This document shows, in pieces, positions 42,508 through 51,277 of a DNA stretch of 64,000 nt (position 1 is the first letter of the stretch; the number at the start of each line of letters is the position of its first letter). The notes beneath the pieces were generated by a model, which was given only the letters and a program-made list of their open reading frames with translations, ran no database searches and had not been told where the DNA came from. The stretch is from JAGVSR01 sp964458265. GTDB lineage: Bacteria > Pseudomonadota > Alphaproteobacteria > Rhizobiales > Hyphomicrobiaceae. The position numbers and the translations under genes are program-made. The stretch covers positions 1 to 64,000 of the forward strand of contig CAYWIF010000001.1 in NCBI GenBank assembly GCA_964458265.1. Reading direction: 5' to 3'.

Positions 42508-44954
42508 TGCGGTGGCCGGGCCGGAACACGCCGCCTGGACGTGCGGACGCCGACAAGCCAGAGCGCCCCAACGCGGCGCCGGTGCGCCTCGCCCAGCAGT
42601 TGGCGCTTGCAACCGTCGTCTGCCTGGCCTTGACGTTTTTGCTGTCTGCCAGCCCGCAATTCCTCATGCCCGGGCCGCTCTCAAGCGCCCACAGTTCGAT
42701 CGAGACGTGCAGCAGCTGCCATGCCAACACCGGCAGCGGCAAGCTGAGCTGGATCCAGAGTTTCGCGGGGGGGGCATCGCCCCATGCCGACAGCAAGGCC
42801 TGCCTCACCTGCCACAAGATGCCGGATACGGCGCTCAATGCACACGGCGCTGCCGCTGACGTGTTGAAGGCCACCACGGAACGGCTGACGAAGGTTGCCA
42901 CCCGGACCACCCAGCCACTGACGGCGCGCGCGCAGAGCCGAATGTTTCCAACGCACGCCATGGCGGCGGACGGACTTTCGTGCGCGACCTGTCACCAGGA
43001 GCATCAAGGCGCGGCCTTCGATCTCAAGGCGATCACCAACGAGCAATGCCGTTCCTGCCATGCCGTGAAATTTGATAGCTTCGATGGGCATCATCCGGAA
43101 TTCGACAGCTATCCTTTCGATCGCAGGACGCGGATCATCTACGATCACGCCGGGCACTTCGATAAGCATTATCCGGAGCTGGCGAAGAAGGAGCCGTCGA
43201 AAACCATTCCGGCGACATGCTCGACGTGCCATGTCACGAGCGCGGACAAGCGCATCATGTCCGTCGCTCCGTTCGACAAGACGTGCAGCACCTGCCACCT
43301 CGATCAGATCACCGGCAAGGAACGCGCGAGCGGGCCAAAGGGGATTGCCTTTCTTTCCTTGCCCGGACTCGACGTGGAAACGTTGCGGCGCAAGGGCGAG
43401 AACATCGGCGAATGGCCGGCCGATTCGGAAGCGCCTCTGACGGCGTTCATGAAAGTGATTATCGGGCGGAGCCAGCGCGGCGGCGCGGCCCTCGCGTCAC
43501 TCGCCAATGCCGATTTGCAAGATCTCAGCGCCGCGAGCGACGAACAGATCAAGGCGGCAGGCAGCCTCGTATGGGAAATCAAACGCCTGTTTCATGAAAT
43601 GATCTCGGGCCGGGTCGTCGACGTTCTGGCCGATCTGTCGATCGGAGACCAAACCAAGTTCAACGCGAGCGCCATCGCTGATTTGACGGCCAGCATTCCA
43701 CGCGACGTGATCGCAGGCGCGCAGCAGCAATGGCTTCCCAATCTGGCGAAGGAGATGGCCGGCCGACCCGATGCAGGGGATCGGAAGCGCAGCGGGGCGA
43801 ACCAGACGATGCTCGAGCGCAAAACGATGGTGCTGGCATTTATGCGGTCAACGATGCCTGAGGCGCGGCTGCGGCCGTTCGAACTGGCGCAAGCAGGTGA
43901 CGGCACCGACGATCACGGCGAACAAACGCTGAAGCGCCGGGCATTGCCGAGCGGCACGCCCCGCTCGATCGAAGCCCGCGATAGTGAGACGCCTGAGGAG
44001 AAAAAGGCGAAGGCAAAAAAGCCGGAGGATGACGCGGCGGCGGACGGCGCCGCAGGCGCCACCGAGAAAGACGCGGAAGTGAAAACTGCGACAGAGGGCG
44101 CAACGGATGCAAGCTCCCCGGACACGGCACCGCCGAGCGACCCGGGGTCGCAAACGGACGAGCTGCTTGCGCCGAACGAAGCCGAGCTTCGGGAAATCAA
44201 GGCGCGGGAAAAGGGCGCTCCCCCCAGTGCTCCGAGCGCCGTCACTCAAAATTCCGATACCGGCTCCGGTAAGGCGGCACCGGAAACGGCCGCCAAGGAA
44301 GCGCAGGCTGGGTCAGCAACCGCACCAGCCGCAGCCGAAGCCACCGCCAGTGAACCAGCGGCTGCGGCATCACCAGCAGGCACGATCGAAAGCGACGTCG
44401 ACCCCGAAAGCTGGGCGGAGACCGGCGGGTGGTACCGGCAGGATTATGCGATCTACTACCGGCCCGCGGGACACAAGGACAAATTCATTGCGTCGTGGCT
44501 CATCACGACAGGTCCTTCTGCGGCGAAGGACGGCCAGAGTTCGGCTGCGGCCGTCTTCAATACGCTCACCGGCAAGGACGCTCAAGGTTCATGCACCAAA
44601 TGCCATAGCGTGGATGATGTTTCGGGCCGTGGCCGCACGGTTAATTTTTCACCCTTGCAGCCACAGATGACGGCAGGACGCTTCACACGCTTCCTTCACG
44701 AACCACACTTCGGACTTGTCGGCGAACGCGGCTGCCTGACGTGCCATACCTTGAAAAGCGAACGACCCGACCTGAAGAGTTACGAACAGGGCGATCCGCA
44801 CATCCTGGCGTCGAACTTCGGCTCCACGAAGAAGGAGGTCTGTCAGACCTGCCATGCGAAAACCCTGGCGCGGCAGGACTGCGTTCTGTGCCACGCCTAT
44901 CATGTGAATGGCGTTTCGACGCCCATCATCTCAACGAAAATACCGGTGCGCTGA
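42507..44954 (+). CDS. Ten-haem membrane-anchored cytochrome c (6 + 4 haems)
   Basis: 815 residues. An N-terminal membrane helix (about 31-49) is followed by six CXXCH sites at about 68, 99, 159, 181, 238 and 260 (cytochrome c7/c3-like packing). A helical region reaches about 490, then a ~140-residue low-complexity Ala/Glu/Lys/Pro linker (about 490-630), and finally a second module with four CXXCH sites at about 696, 743, 779 and 792. It is likely anchored in the inner membrane with both haem modules in the periplasm; the flexible linker could let the C-terminal module reach another partner. It overlaps the upstream gene by 1 nt. No close characterised family known to me. Confidence 0.85.
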   Translation: MRWPGRNTPPGRADADKPERPNAAPVRLAQQLALATVVCLALTFLLSASPQFLMPGPLSSAHSSIETCSSCHANTGSGKLSWIQSFAGGASPHADSKACLTCHKMPDTALNAHGAAADVLKATTERLTKVATRTTQPLTARAQSRMFPTHAMAADGLSCATCHQEHQGAAFDLKAITNEQCRSCHAVKFDSFDGHHPEFDSYPFDRRTRIIYDHAGHFDKHYPELAKKEPSKTIPATCSTCHVTSADKRIMSVAPFDKTCSTCHLDQITGKERASGPKGIAFLSLPGLDVETLRRKGENIGEWPADSEAPLTAFMKVIIGRSQRGGAALASLANADLQDLSAASDEQIKAAGSLVWEIKRLFHEMISGRVVDVLADLSIGDQTKFNASAIADLTASIPRDVIAGAQQQWLPNLAKEMAGRPDAGDRKRSGANQTMLERKTMVLAFMRSTMPEARLRPFELAQAGDGTDDHGEQTLKRRALPSGTPRSIEARDSETPEEKKAKAKKPEDDAAADGAAGATEKDAEVKTATEGATDASSPDTAPPSDPGSQTDELLAPNEAELREIKAREKGAPPSAPSAVTQNSDTGSGKAAPETAAKEAQAGSATAPAAAEATASEPAAAASPAGTIESDVDPESWAETGGWYRQDYAIYYRPAGHKDKFIASWLITTGPSAAKDGQSSAAAVFNTLTGKDAQGSCTKCHSVDDVSGRGRTVNFSPLQPQMTAGRFTRFLHEPHFGLVGERGCLTCHTLKSERPDLKSYEQGDPHILASNFGSTKKEVCQTCHAKTLARQDCVLCHAYHVNGVSTPIISTKIPVR

Positions 44955-45090
44955 GCCTTGTCGACATTGATCATCACGGGGTTTGGTTTGCCGGGCGGTG
45001 AGAACAATACCTTGCGTGCCGCCGCCGATCAGTTGCCGTTTCTCATTTGGGTCCGATTTACCTTGCAGAATATGGAGTGGAGGTTCTGAC

Positions 45091-45669
45091 ATGACACAGA
45101 CCCATGCTTTGGTTGCCATATGCACGGCCGCCTCGTTACTCACCGTTTTTCTTTTGCTGTTGCGCGCGGAATTCGGTGGCCGCCGCCCGGTCCTGGCACT
45201 GGCGCGCCGTTGGGCAGCGGCGAAGTTCCACACCACGGCCATGGTTCTTGCGGCGCTGTTTGCGGTCGCCGTGTCGGCATTTGCCTTGCTGCCGCTGCGT
45301 CAACCGATTGCTCCAGCGAGCGCGGCGATAGCGGGGCATGAACAGTTGCCGCACGAGGATGACGATGTGGCGGCGCTGCGAAACTACGCCACCGACATCG
45401 ATGCGTCTTCACCGGAGCCGGCGGTGCCGGGCAAACAGGATCTGCCGGGCGTCGACGATATGATTGCGAAACTCGTTGCGCGCCTGGAACAGCAGCCGGG
45501 CGACGTGAAGGGGTGGAAGATGCTCGGGTGGTCTTATTTGAACACGGGACGGCCGGATGAAGCGGTCAAAGCCTACGAGACAGCGCTCAAGCTTGCGCCG
45601 GACGATAGCGACATCAAAGCCGCACTCGCAGCGGCGCGCCCCGAACGGCCCTCGACGGCGAAGCCGTAG
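45091..45669 (+). CDS. CcmI/NrfG-like TPR protein
   Basis: 192 residues from the ATG preceded by GGAGG. Two hydrophobic helices (about 5-23 and 46-68) flank a short basic loop, as in CcmI/CycH, followed by a periplasmic region with a TPR motif (KGWKMLGWSYLNTGRPDEAVKAYETALKLAPDD). CcmI-type proteins present apocytochromes to the haem lyase. The 136-bp distance to the ten-haem gene on the same strand suggests it serves maturation of these cytochromes. No CcmF or CcmH is nearby. Confidence 0.8.
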   Translation: MTQTHALVAICTAASLLTVFLLLLRAEFGGRRPVLALARRWAAAKFHTTAMVLAALFAVAVSAFALLPLRQPIAPASAAIAGHEQLPHEDDDVAALRNYATDIDASSPEPAVPGKQDLPGVDDMIAKLVARLEQQPGDVKGWKMLGWSYLNTGRPDEAVKAYETALKLAPDDSDIKAALAAARPERPSTAKP

Positions 45670-45701
45670 GCTTCATCCGGCGGGTCCAACCAGCGCAATC
45701 C

Positions 45702-46277
45702 CTACTTGCGTACGCCTTCGACGTGAAGTTCGAGTTCGACGGATTTGGACGCGGGGCCCAGTTCCTTCACGATGCCGAAATCGGCGAGCACGAGTGTCGT
45801 CTTGCCGGAAAAACCCTGGCGATACCCGCCCCACGGATCATCGCCGCCGCCGATGAGCTGGGCATCGATGGTGACGGGCTTGGTGATGCCGCGTAGCGTG
45901 AGATCACCCGTAATGTCGGCCTTCCCTTCGCCCTTCGGTGTTACCTTCTTGCTCACGAAGGTCGCCTTGGGGAACTGCGCGACATCGAGAAAATCCACCG
46001 CGCGAAGATGCTTATCCCGCTCGGCATGATTGGAGTTGATGCTGGCCGTGTCGATCTCGACGGAGACTTTCGCTGCGGCCGGCTCCTTTTCGTCGTAGCT
46101 GAACGCTCCGGAGAATTTGTCGAAGCGGCCGACCATCAAGCTGAACCCCAGATGAGGGATGCGGAAATTTATTGAAGCGTGGGCGCCCTTCACGTCGATT
46201 TCGTAATCGGCGGCATGAGTAGGACACGCAAAACAGACAAGTGCTGCGACGCTTAGGGCCGTGATTCGACGTGCCAT
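45702..46277 (-). CDS. YceI-family periplasmic lipid-binding protein
   Basis: 191 residues with a signal peptide (about 1-22, ends AAD) and a YceI domain: VKGAHASINFRIPHLG, FDKFSGAFSYDEKEP and TLRGITKPVTIDAQL. YceI proteins are lipocalin-like barrels that bind isoprenoid quinones or polyprenols in the periplasm. It is downstream of cytochrome b561 on the same strand with a 31-bp gap, a common pairing. The ATG at 46277 has AAGGACTTC upstream; 27 extra codons of open frame are ignored. Confidence 0.9.
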   Translation of the reverse strand: MARRITALSVAALVCFACPTHAADYEIDVKGAHASINFRIPHLGFSLMVGRFDKFSGAFSYDEKEPAAAKVSVEIDTASINSNHAERDKHLRAVDFLDVAQFPKATFVSKKVTPKGEGKADITGDLTLRGITKPVTIDAQLIGGGDDPWGGYRQGFSGKTTLVLADFGIVKELGPASKSVELELHVEGVRK

Positions 46278-46308
46278 TGGCTGAAGTCCTTCTGTGTCAT
46301 TGAACGTT

Positions 46309-46851
46309 TCAGGCAGAGCCCGACCACATCCGGTTGCGCGTTCTGCCTTTGTCTGCAAAGCGGTGTTTCAGTGCTGCGGCGGAATGAATCACGGCCAGCG
46401 CCATGACAGCATAAGCCGACCATTCGTGGACGAGGCCTGCGGCATCTTCTTGTCCGTTCCATGCGACGAGAGACGGCACGCTAAACCAGCCGAAGATCCC
46501 AATCGCCCGGCCGTCGGCCGTGGAAATGAGATAGCCGCTGACCAAGAGGATCATGAGCAAGGCATAGAAGGTTTTATGAACCACGCGCGATACCCGTCGC
46601 TCAATTTGTGTGAGATCAGCGTCGTCTGGTTTCACGTTGGCGAGACGCCAAGCCATACGCAAGATTAGGACCGCCAACAGAACCATGCCAGCGCTGCGGT
46701 GAAGATCCGGCGCGCTGTTATAGTACGGGCTGTAATAATCAAGTCCGACCATCCACCACCCCAAGCCGAACATTGCAAAGACCGCCAGCGCCATTCCCCA
46801 ATGCAGGATGCGCGAAACGATGCCATAGGCTTCTTGCGTGTCTGTAATCAT
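46309..46851 (-). CDS. Cytochrome b561
   Basis: 180-residue four-helix di-haem cytochrome b561 of the bacterial type. ILHWGMALAVFAMFGLGWW, LHRSAGMVLLAVLILRMAWRL, RVVHKTFYALLMILLVSGYL and LVHEWSAYAVMALAVIHSAAALKH supply the haem-ligand His residues. It moves electrons between quinones or periplasmic donors across the inner membrane. First gene of a two-gene unit with yceI. Divergent from the second YceI gene. Confidence 0.92.
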   Translation of the reverse strand: MITDTQEAYGIVSRILHWGMALAVFAMFGLGWWMVGLDYYSPYYNSAPDLHRSAGMVLLAVLILRMAWRLANVKPDDADLTQIERRVSRVVHKTFYALLMILLVSGYLISTADGRAIGIFGWFSVPSLVAWNGQEDAAGLVHEWSAYAVMALAVIHSAAALKHRFADKGRTRNRMWSGSA

Positions 46852-47040
46852 CCGATCCCTTGCGGGCTGCTGTGCAGTGCGTAGCTGGCGATTATTGCAA
46901 GTTCAAGTTGGGTAAAAGATCCCGGCGAACGGTTGGCAATTGGCCGCTGCATTTTCGACAAACGAATTCGGTATGTCGGTTTTGGGGCTCGAGATACCGC
47001 AGGCGATACGCCGCGAACACCAACTGTTCGGGGGACTGAC

Positions 47041-47628
47041 ATGCGAAATACTCAAGTTTGCCGTGCCGCAGCCGCGACGCTCTTGCCGCTGCTTTTTGCA
47101 GCCAACACGGCCTATGCCGAAAGCTATATCTTCAACAGTTCCAAAACCGAGGTGCGGTTCTCGTACGTGATGGGGCTGTCGACGCAGCGCGGACGGTTCA
47201 GCCGCGTGGAGGGAACGTTGCGTTACGACGAGCAAAAGCCCGAAAAGAGCGAGGTCTTTGCGAAAATCGCGACGGCGAGCGTGGAAACCGGTCAGCCGAT
47301 CATCGATGACGAACTGAGGGGCGTCAATTTCTTCAATGCCAAGGCCGCTCCAGCGCTGACGTTCCGCAGCCGGTCAGTAAACCCCACCGATGCCAATACG
47401 GCGAAGATTACGGGCGATATCACGGTAAATGGCATTACGAAGCCCGTGACACTCGATGTGACCGTGACGGCGCATGAAGACCCGGCACTCAAATACAGTG
47501 CCGGCAGCAAAAAGTTTGTGGCGACGACGACCATTTCCCGGCGCGCGTTCAACATGACTTCTTATGCGGACATGGTGGGCGACGAAATTGGCATCGAAAT
47601 CGATGCGGTTGTTAGGCCGAAAAGATAG
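47041..47628 (+). CDS. Second YceI-family protein
   Basis: 195 residues with a signal peptide (about 1-26, ends AYAES). YceI features: SSKTEVRFSYVMGLSTQRG, VEGTLRYDEQKPEKS, DITVNGITKPVTLDVTV. Diverged from the YceI at 45702-46277. It is convergent with the metal transporter operon (30 bp between stops) and divergent from cytochrome b561. Likely periplasmic and possibly quinone-binding. Confidence 0.9.
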   Translation: MRNTQVCRAAAATLLPLLFAANTAYAESYIFNSSKTEVRFSYVMGLSTQRGRFSRVEGTLRYDEQKPEKSEVFAKIATASVETGQPIIDDELRGVNFFNAKAAPALTFRSRSVNPTDANTAKITGDITVNGITKPVTLDVTVTAHEDPALKYSAGSKKFVATTTISRRAFNMTSYADMVGDEIGIEIDAVVRPKR

Positions 47629-47658
47629 TCGGTTTCAACCGCGAATTTCGGGCTTTCG

Positions 47659-48501
47659 TCAGGCCGGGCGGCGACGCAGGAGGCCACCGCGTGGTGCGAA
47701 CAGAAACGCCAGGACAAACATGCCCATCTGGATCAGTACGATGCAGGGGCCGGTGGCACCGTCGATATGGAAGCTCAGAATCGTGCCGACGACACAGGAG
47801 GTGATGGCGGCCGCCGCCGCAATGACCAGCATGCGATCGAAGCTGTCGCTCAGAAGGTAGGCGATGGCGCCGGGCGCAATCAGCATTGCCACCACGAGAA
47901 TGATGCCGACAGCCTTCAAGGCAGCAACGATGGCCAGCGACAGGAGCACCAGCAGACCGTAATGCAGGGCGCGAACCGGAAGGCCGATCGCGCGGGCGTG
48001 CTGCGGATCGAAGCAGTAAAGCAGAAAATCGCGGCGCTTGAGGAGTACGATCAGCAGGGCGCCTCCTGCGATGATGCCGGTCTCGACGAGATCACGCGCC
48101 GTCACCCCGAGCATGTTGCCGAACAGAATGTGATTGAGATGCTGATCCGTCTCGACCTTGGTGAAGAGCACGAGGCCAAATCCAAACATGCCGGAAAATA
48201 CGATGCCCATAACCGTATCTTCCTTGATCCGGCTGTTTTCCTTCAGATAGCCGGTCGCGACCGCACAGCCCAGACCGGCGGCGAAGGCACCGACGGCGAG
48301 GGGTAGACCGAGCACGAAGGCGACGACGATGCCCGGCAGGACCGCATGCGAGATCGCATCGCCCATCAGCGACCAACCCTTGAGGATCAGGTAGCACGAC
48401 AGAACGGAGCAGACGGCTCCGACCATGACCGCGACGATGAGCGCGCGCTGCATGAAGCCGTAGCTCAGGGGGACGGCGATGACATCGAAGAGGGTGCTCA
48501 T
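47659..48501 (-). CDS. Metal ABC transporter permease (second)
   Basis: 280-residue inner-membrane permease of the ABC-3 family (SitD/MntB/ZnuB type) with about 8 helices. Its start overlaps the preceding permease stop by 4 nt. Typical segments: GWSLMGDAISHAVLPGIVVAF and LFGNMLGVTARDLVETG. Last gene of the operon. Together with the first permease it forms a heterodimeric channel. Confidence 0.93.
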   Translation of the reverse strand: MSTLFDVIAVPLSYGFMQRALIVAVMVGAVCSVLSCYLILKGWSLMGDAISHAVLPGIVVAFVLGLPLAVGAFAAGLGCAVATGYLKENSRIKEDTVMGIVFSGMFGFGLVLFTKVETDQHLNHILFGNMLGVTARDLVETGIIAGGALLIVLLKRRDFLLYCFDPQHARAIGLPVRALHYGLLVLLSLAIVAALKAVGIILVVAMLIAPGAIAYLLSDSFDRMLVIAAAAAITSCVVGTILSFHIDGATGPCIVLIQMGMFVLAFLFAPRGGLLRRRPA

Positions 48502-49379
48502 GGCCGGGATTGCCCACCATCGGGCGCGGTGGCGATCCCGGTTTCGGCGGCCCTACGGCGCGCGGCGAGCAACCCATATTTGGGCGCGAACAGGAACGCT
48601 GCCAGAAAGACGAGCGTCTGCAGCGTCACGATGACGCCGCCGGTGGCGCCGTCGAGGAAATAGCTGAGGTAAGCGCCTGTGAAGCTCGTTACCACGCCGA
48701 TTGCGACGGCGAGCGCGAGGAGCCTTGGAAACCGGTCGGTGAGCAGGTAGGCCGTGGCTCCCGGCGTGACGACCATGGCGATAACGAGGCAGGCGCCAAC
48801 GGTCTGGAGTGCGGCGACGACGGCGGCCGACAGCAGCGTGAAGAAGAGAATTTTCAGTGCGCCGGCGTTGATGCCCACCGAGCGGGCATGGCCCTCGTCG
48901 AAGAACACGAGCATCAGGTCTTTCCACTTGAGCAGAAGAATGGACAGCGTGACGACGCTGATGATCACGACTTGGATGGCATCCTCGTCGGCTATACCAA
49001 GGATGTTGCCCAACACGATCGACTGGACGTTGACGGACACCGGGTTCAGGGAGGCGAGCAGAAGACCCGCCGCAAAGAACGACGTGAAAACCAGCCCGAT
49101 TACCGCGTCCTCGCGCAAGCGGGACTGGCTGCGGACGAATGCCATGCCGAGCGCCGCCAAAAGGCCGGCGACGAACGCTCCCGCCGAATACGGCAAACCC
49201 AGAAGATAGGCGCCGGCGACGCCGGGGACGACCGAATGCGCCAGCGCATCGCCCATGAGCGACCAGCCCTTCAGCATCAGGTAGGCGGATAGGAATGCGC
49301 ACATGCCGCCGACGAGGGTGGACACCCACATCGCCTTCAGCATGTAGTCGTAGGCGAACGGCGTGAGCAGTTCCGTCAT
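48498..49379 (-). CDS. Metal ABC transporter permease (first)
   Basis: 293-residue ABC-3 family permease (SitC type) with about 8 helices, paralogous to the following gene (shared GWSLMGDALAHSVVPG region). It overlaps both neighbours by 4 nt, so translation of the four transporter genes is coupled. The C-terminal tail (about 275-293) is polar and cytosolic. Confidence 0.93.
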   Translation of the reverse strand: MTELLTPFAYDYMLKAMWVSTLVGGMCAFLSAYLMLKGWSLMGDALAHSVVPGVAGAYLLGLPYSAGAFVAGLLAALGMAFVRSQSRLREDAVIGLVFTSFFAAGLLLASLNPVSVNVQSIVLGNILGIADEDAIQVVIISVVTLSILLLKWKDLMLVFFDEGHARSVGINAGALKILFFTLLSAAVVAALQTVGACLVIAMVVTPGATAYLLTDRFPRLLALAVAIGVVTSFTGAYLSYFLDGATGGVIVTLQTLVFLAAFLFAPKYGLLAARRRAAETGIATAPDGGQSRP

Positions 49380-50299
49380 CCGCTCTCCTTGTCGCCACGG
49401 CGCAGGGGCTCGTCGCGCTCGCCGGAACCGCCATAGAAAACCACCGGCCGTTCGTCGTCGGTGAGCACCGTCACGCTTCGCCGGTCGTCGTCTTCGTGCA
49501 AGGCCGATCCGTCGAGGCGGAAGTGGCGGAGCACGCCGCCGAAGGCCCGCTCCAGATTGGCTTGCGTGAACGTGGCTGCGGTGGGACCGGCAGCGAGCAC
49601 GGTACGAAGGACGAGAACGACCTGATCGCAGAAATCCGGGACGCTGCCGAGATTGTGCGTGGACACGAGCATCAGGTGGCCCTGAGACTTGAGTTCGCGC
49701 ATCAGCTCAATAATCGCGGTTTCCGTGGTGACGTCGACGCCGGTAAACGGTTCGTCGAGCAGGATGACGCGGCCTTCCTGCGCAAGCGCGCGCGCGAGAA
49801 ATACGCGCTTGCGTTGCCCCCCCGACAATTCGCCGATCTGGCGCTTGCGATAGGCCGTCATACCGACGCGCTCGATGGCTTCATCGACCTTCTGCCGGTC
49901 GAGATCGGACGGCCGGCGCAGAAAGCCCATGCGACCATAGCGGCCCATCATCACCACGTCTTCGACGAGCACCGGGAAATTCCAATCGACATCCTCGGCC
50001 TGGGGAACGTAGGCGACGAGGTTGCGCTTTTGCGCCTCGCGCGGCGTCAATCCAGCGACGCGAATTTCGCCCGCCGAGGGAGCCACGAACCCCATGATGG
50101 CCTTGAAGAGCGTTGACTTGCCGGAACCATTGACGCCAACAAGGCCGCAGATGGTGCCGGGGCCGAGTTCGAACGATGCGTCCTTCAGCGCCGTCGTGCC
50201 GTTGGGGTAGGTGACAGCCACACCCTGGACGGAAATGGACGCTTGGAGAATTTCGTCTCTGTCGAGAGCAGACCGTTGAGCCGGATGGCTGACCGTCAC
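49376..50299 (-). CDS. Metal ABC transporter ATPase
   Basis: 307-residue ATP-binding subunit. Walker A GVNGSGKST (about 53-61), signature LSGGQRKRVFLARAL, Walker B VILLDEPFTGVD and switch His in VSTHNLG are intact. The C-terminal ~50 residues beyond the ABC domain are acidic/Arg-rich and not typical; they may be regulatory. Overlaps the binding-protein stop by 4 nt. Confidence 0.94.
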   Translation of the reverse strand: MTVSHPAQRSALDRDEILQASISVQGVAVTYPNGTTALKDASFELGPGTICGLVGVNGSGKSTLFKAIMGFVAPSAGEIRVAGLTPREAQKRNLVAYVPQAEDVDWNFPVLVEDVVMMGRYGRMGFLRRPSDLDRQKVDEAIERVGMTAYRKRQIGELSGGQRKRVFLARALAQEGRVILLDEPFTGVDVTTETAIIELMRELKSQGHLMLVSTHNLGSVPDFCDQVVLVLRTVLAAGPTAATFTQANLERAFGGVLRHFRLDGSALHEDDDRRSVTVLTDDERPVVFYGGSGERDEPLRRGDKESG

Positions 50300-51240
50300 G
50301 TGCCGAAACCTTCTGCGATCGTTTGCACGGTAACTTCAAGCAATTCGAGATAGGACGGCACCGGCCCGCTCTCGGCGCTCAGACTATCAACGTACAGGAC
50401 ACCGCCGTAGCGCGCGCCGGTCTCCTTGGCCACTTGCCTCGCCGGCTTGTCGGAGATTGTGCTTTCGCTGAATATGACAGGAATTTTTTCCTGCCGCATC
50501 ACGTCGATCACGCGCTTGACCTGCTTGGGCGTACCCTGTTCGTCCGCATTGATGGGCCAGAGATAGAGTTCCTTCAGACGATAATCGCGCGCGAGGTAGC
50601 TGAATGCTCCCTCACTCGAAACGAGCCAGCGCTGCGCGTCCGGGATGGCCGCCAGGCGCGAGCGCAGCGGCGAATCCATGGCCTTGATTTTGGCGGCATA
50701 GGCCTCGGCATTCCGGGCGTAGGCGTCCGCATTGCCGGGATCGTGCTTCGCCAACGCCTTGCGGATGTTTTCGACATAGATCAGTGCATTGGCCGGCGAC
50801 ATCCATGCGTGCGGATTGGGCTTGCCCGTGTAGGGGCCCTCCGCGATGCCGATCGGATCGATGCCTTCGGTGACCACCGCGCTTGGAATGTCCTTGACGT
50901 TCTGGAAGAACTTCTCAAACCAGCGCTCCAAGTTCATGCCGTTCCACAGGACGAGATCGGCCGACTGCGCCTTGACGATGTCGAGAGGTGTGGGCTGGTA
51001 GTCATGGATCTCCGCGCCGGGTTTGGTGATGGATTCGACGAGGGCCGATGTGCCGGCGACGTTTTGGGCGATGTCCTGGATGACCGTGAACGTCGTGACG
51101 ACACGGAACGGATTGTTCGATTGCGCGGCGACAGGGCCGGCGAGCACAATAGGGGCCATCGCCAGGCTTCCAGCGGCCATGACTACCGCGGCAAAGCGGG
51201 CCTTCCAAATCAGGGAAATTGTCGTCGCATAACTCGTCAT
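50296..51240 (-). CDS. Manganese (or iron) binding protein of ABC transporter
   Basis: 314-residue cluster A-I metal-binding protein with a signal peptide (about 1-40, ends AAQ). The four metal ligands of this family can be placed as His79 (EIHDYQPTP), His144 (NPHAWMS), Glu210 (SSEGAFSYL) and Asp285 (YVDSLS). Glu rather than His at the third position is typical of Mn/Fe-binding members (PsaA, MntC, SitA) rather than zinc-binding ZnuA, and no His-rich loop is present. First gene of the transporter run, 37 bp after an outer-membrane protein gene and under the divergent mntR region. Confidence 0.92.
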   Translation of the reverse strand: MTSYATTISLIWKARFAAVVMAAGSLAMAPIVLAGPVAAQSNNPFRVVTTFTVIQDIAQNVAGTSALVESITKPGAEIHDYQPTPLDIVKAQSADLVLWNGMNLERWFEKFFQNVKDIPSAVVTEGIDPIGIAEGPYTGKPNPHAWMSPANALIYVENIRKALAKHDPGNADAYARNAEAYAAKIKAMDSPLRSRLAAIPDAQRWLVSSEGAFSYLARDYRLKELYLWPINADEQGTPKQVKRVIDVMRQEKIPVIFSESTISDKPARQVAKETGARYGGVLYVDSLSAESGPVPSYLELLEVTVQTIAEGFGT

Positions 51241-51277
51241 TCAGCATGATCCTTGGTGTGGTGATCCTGATGCGGCA

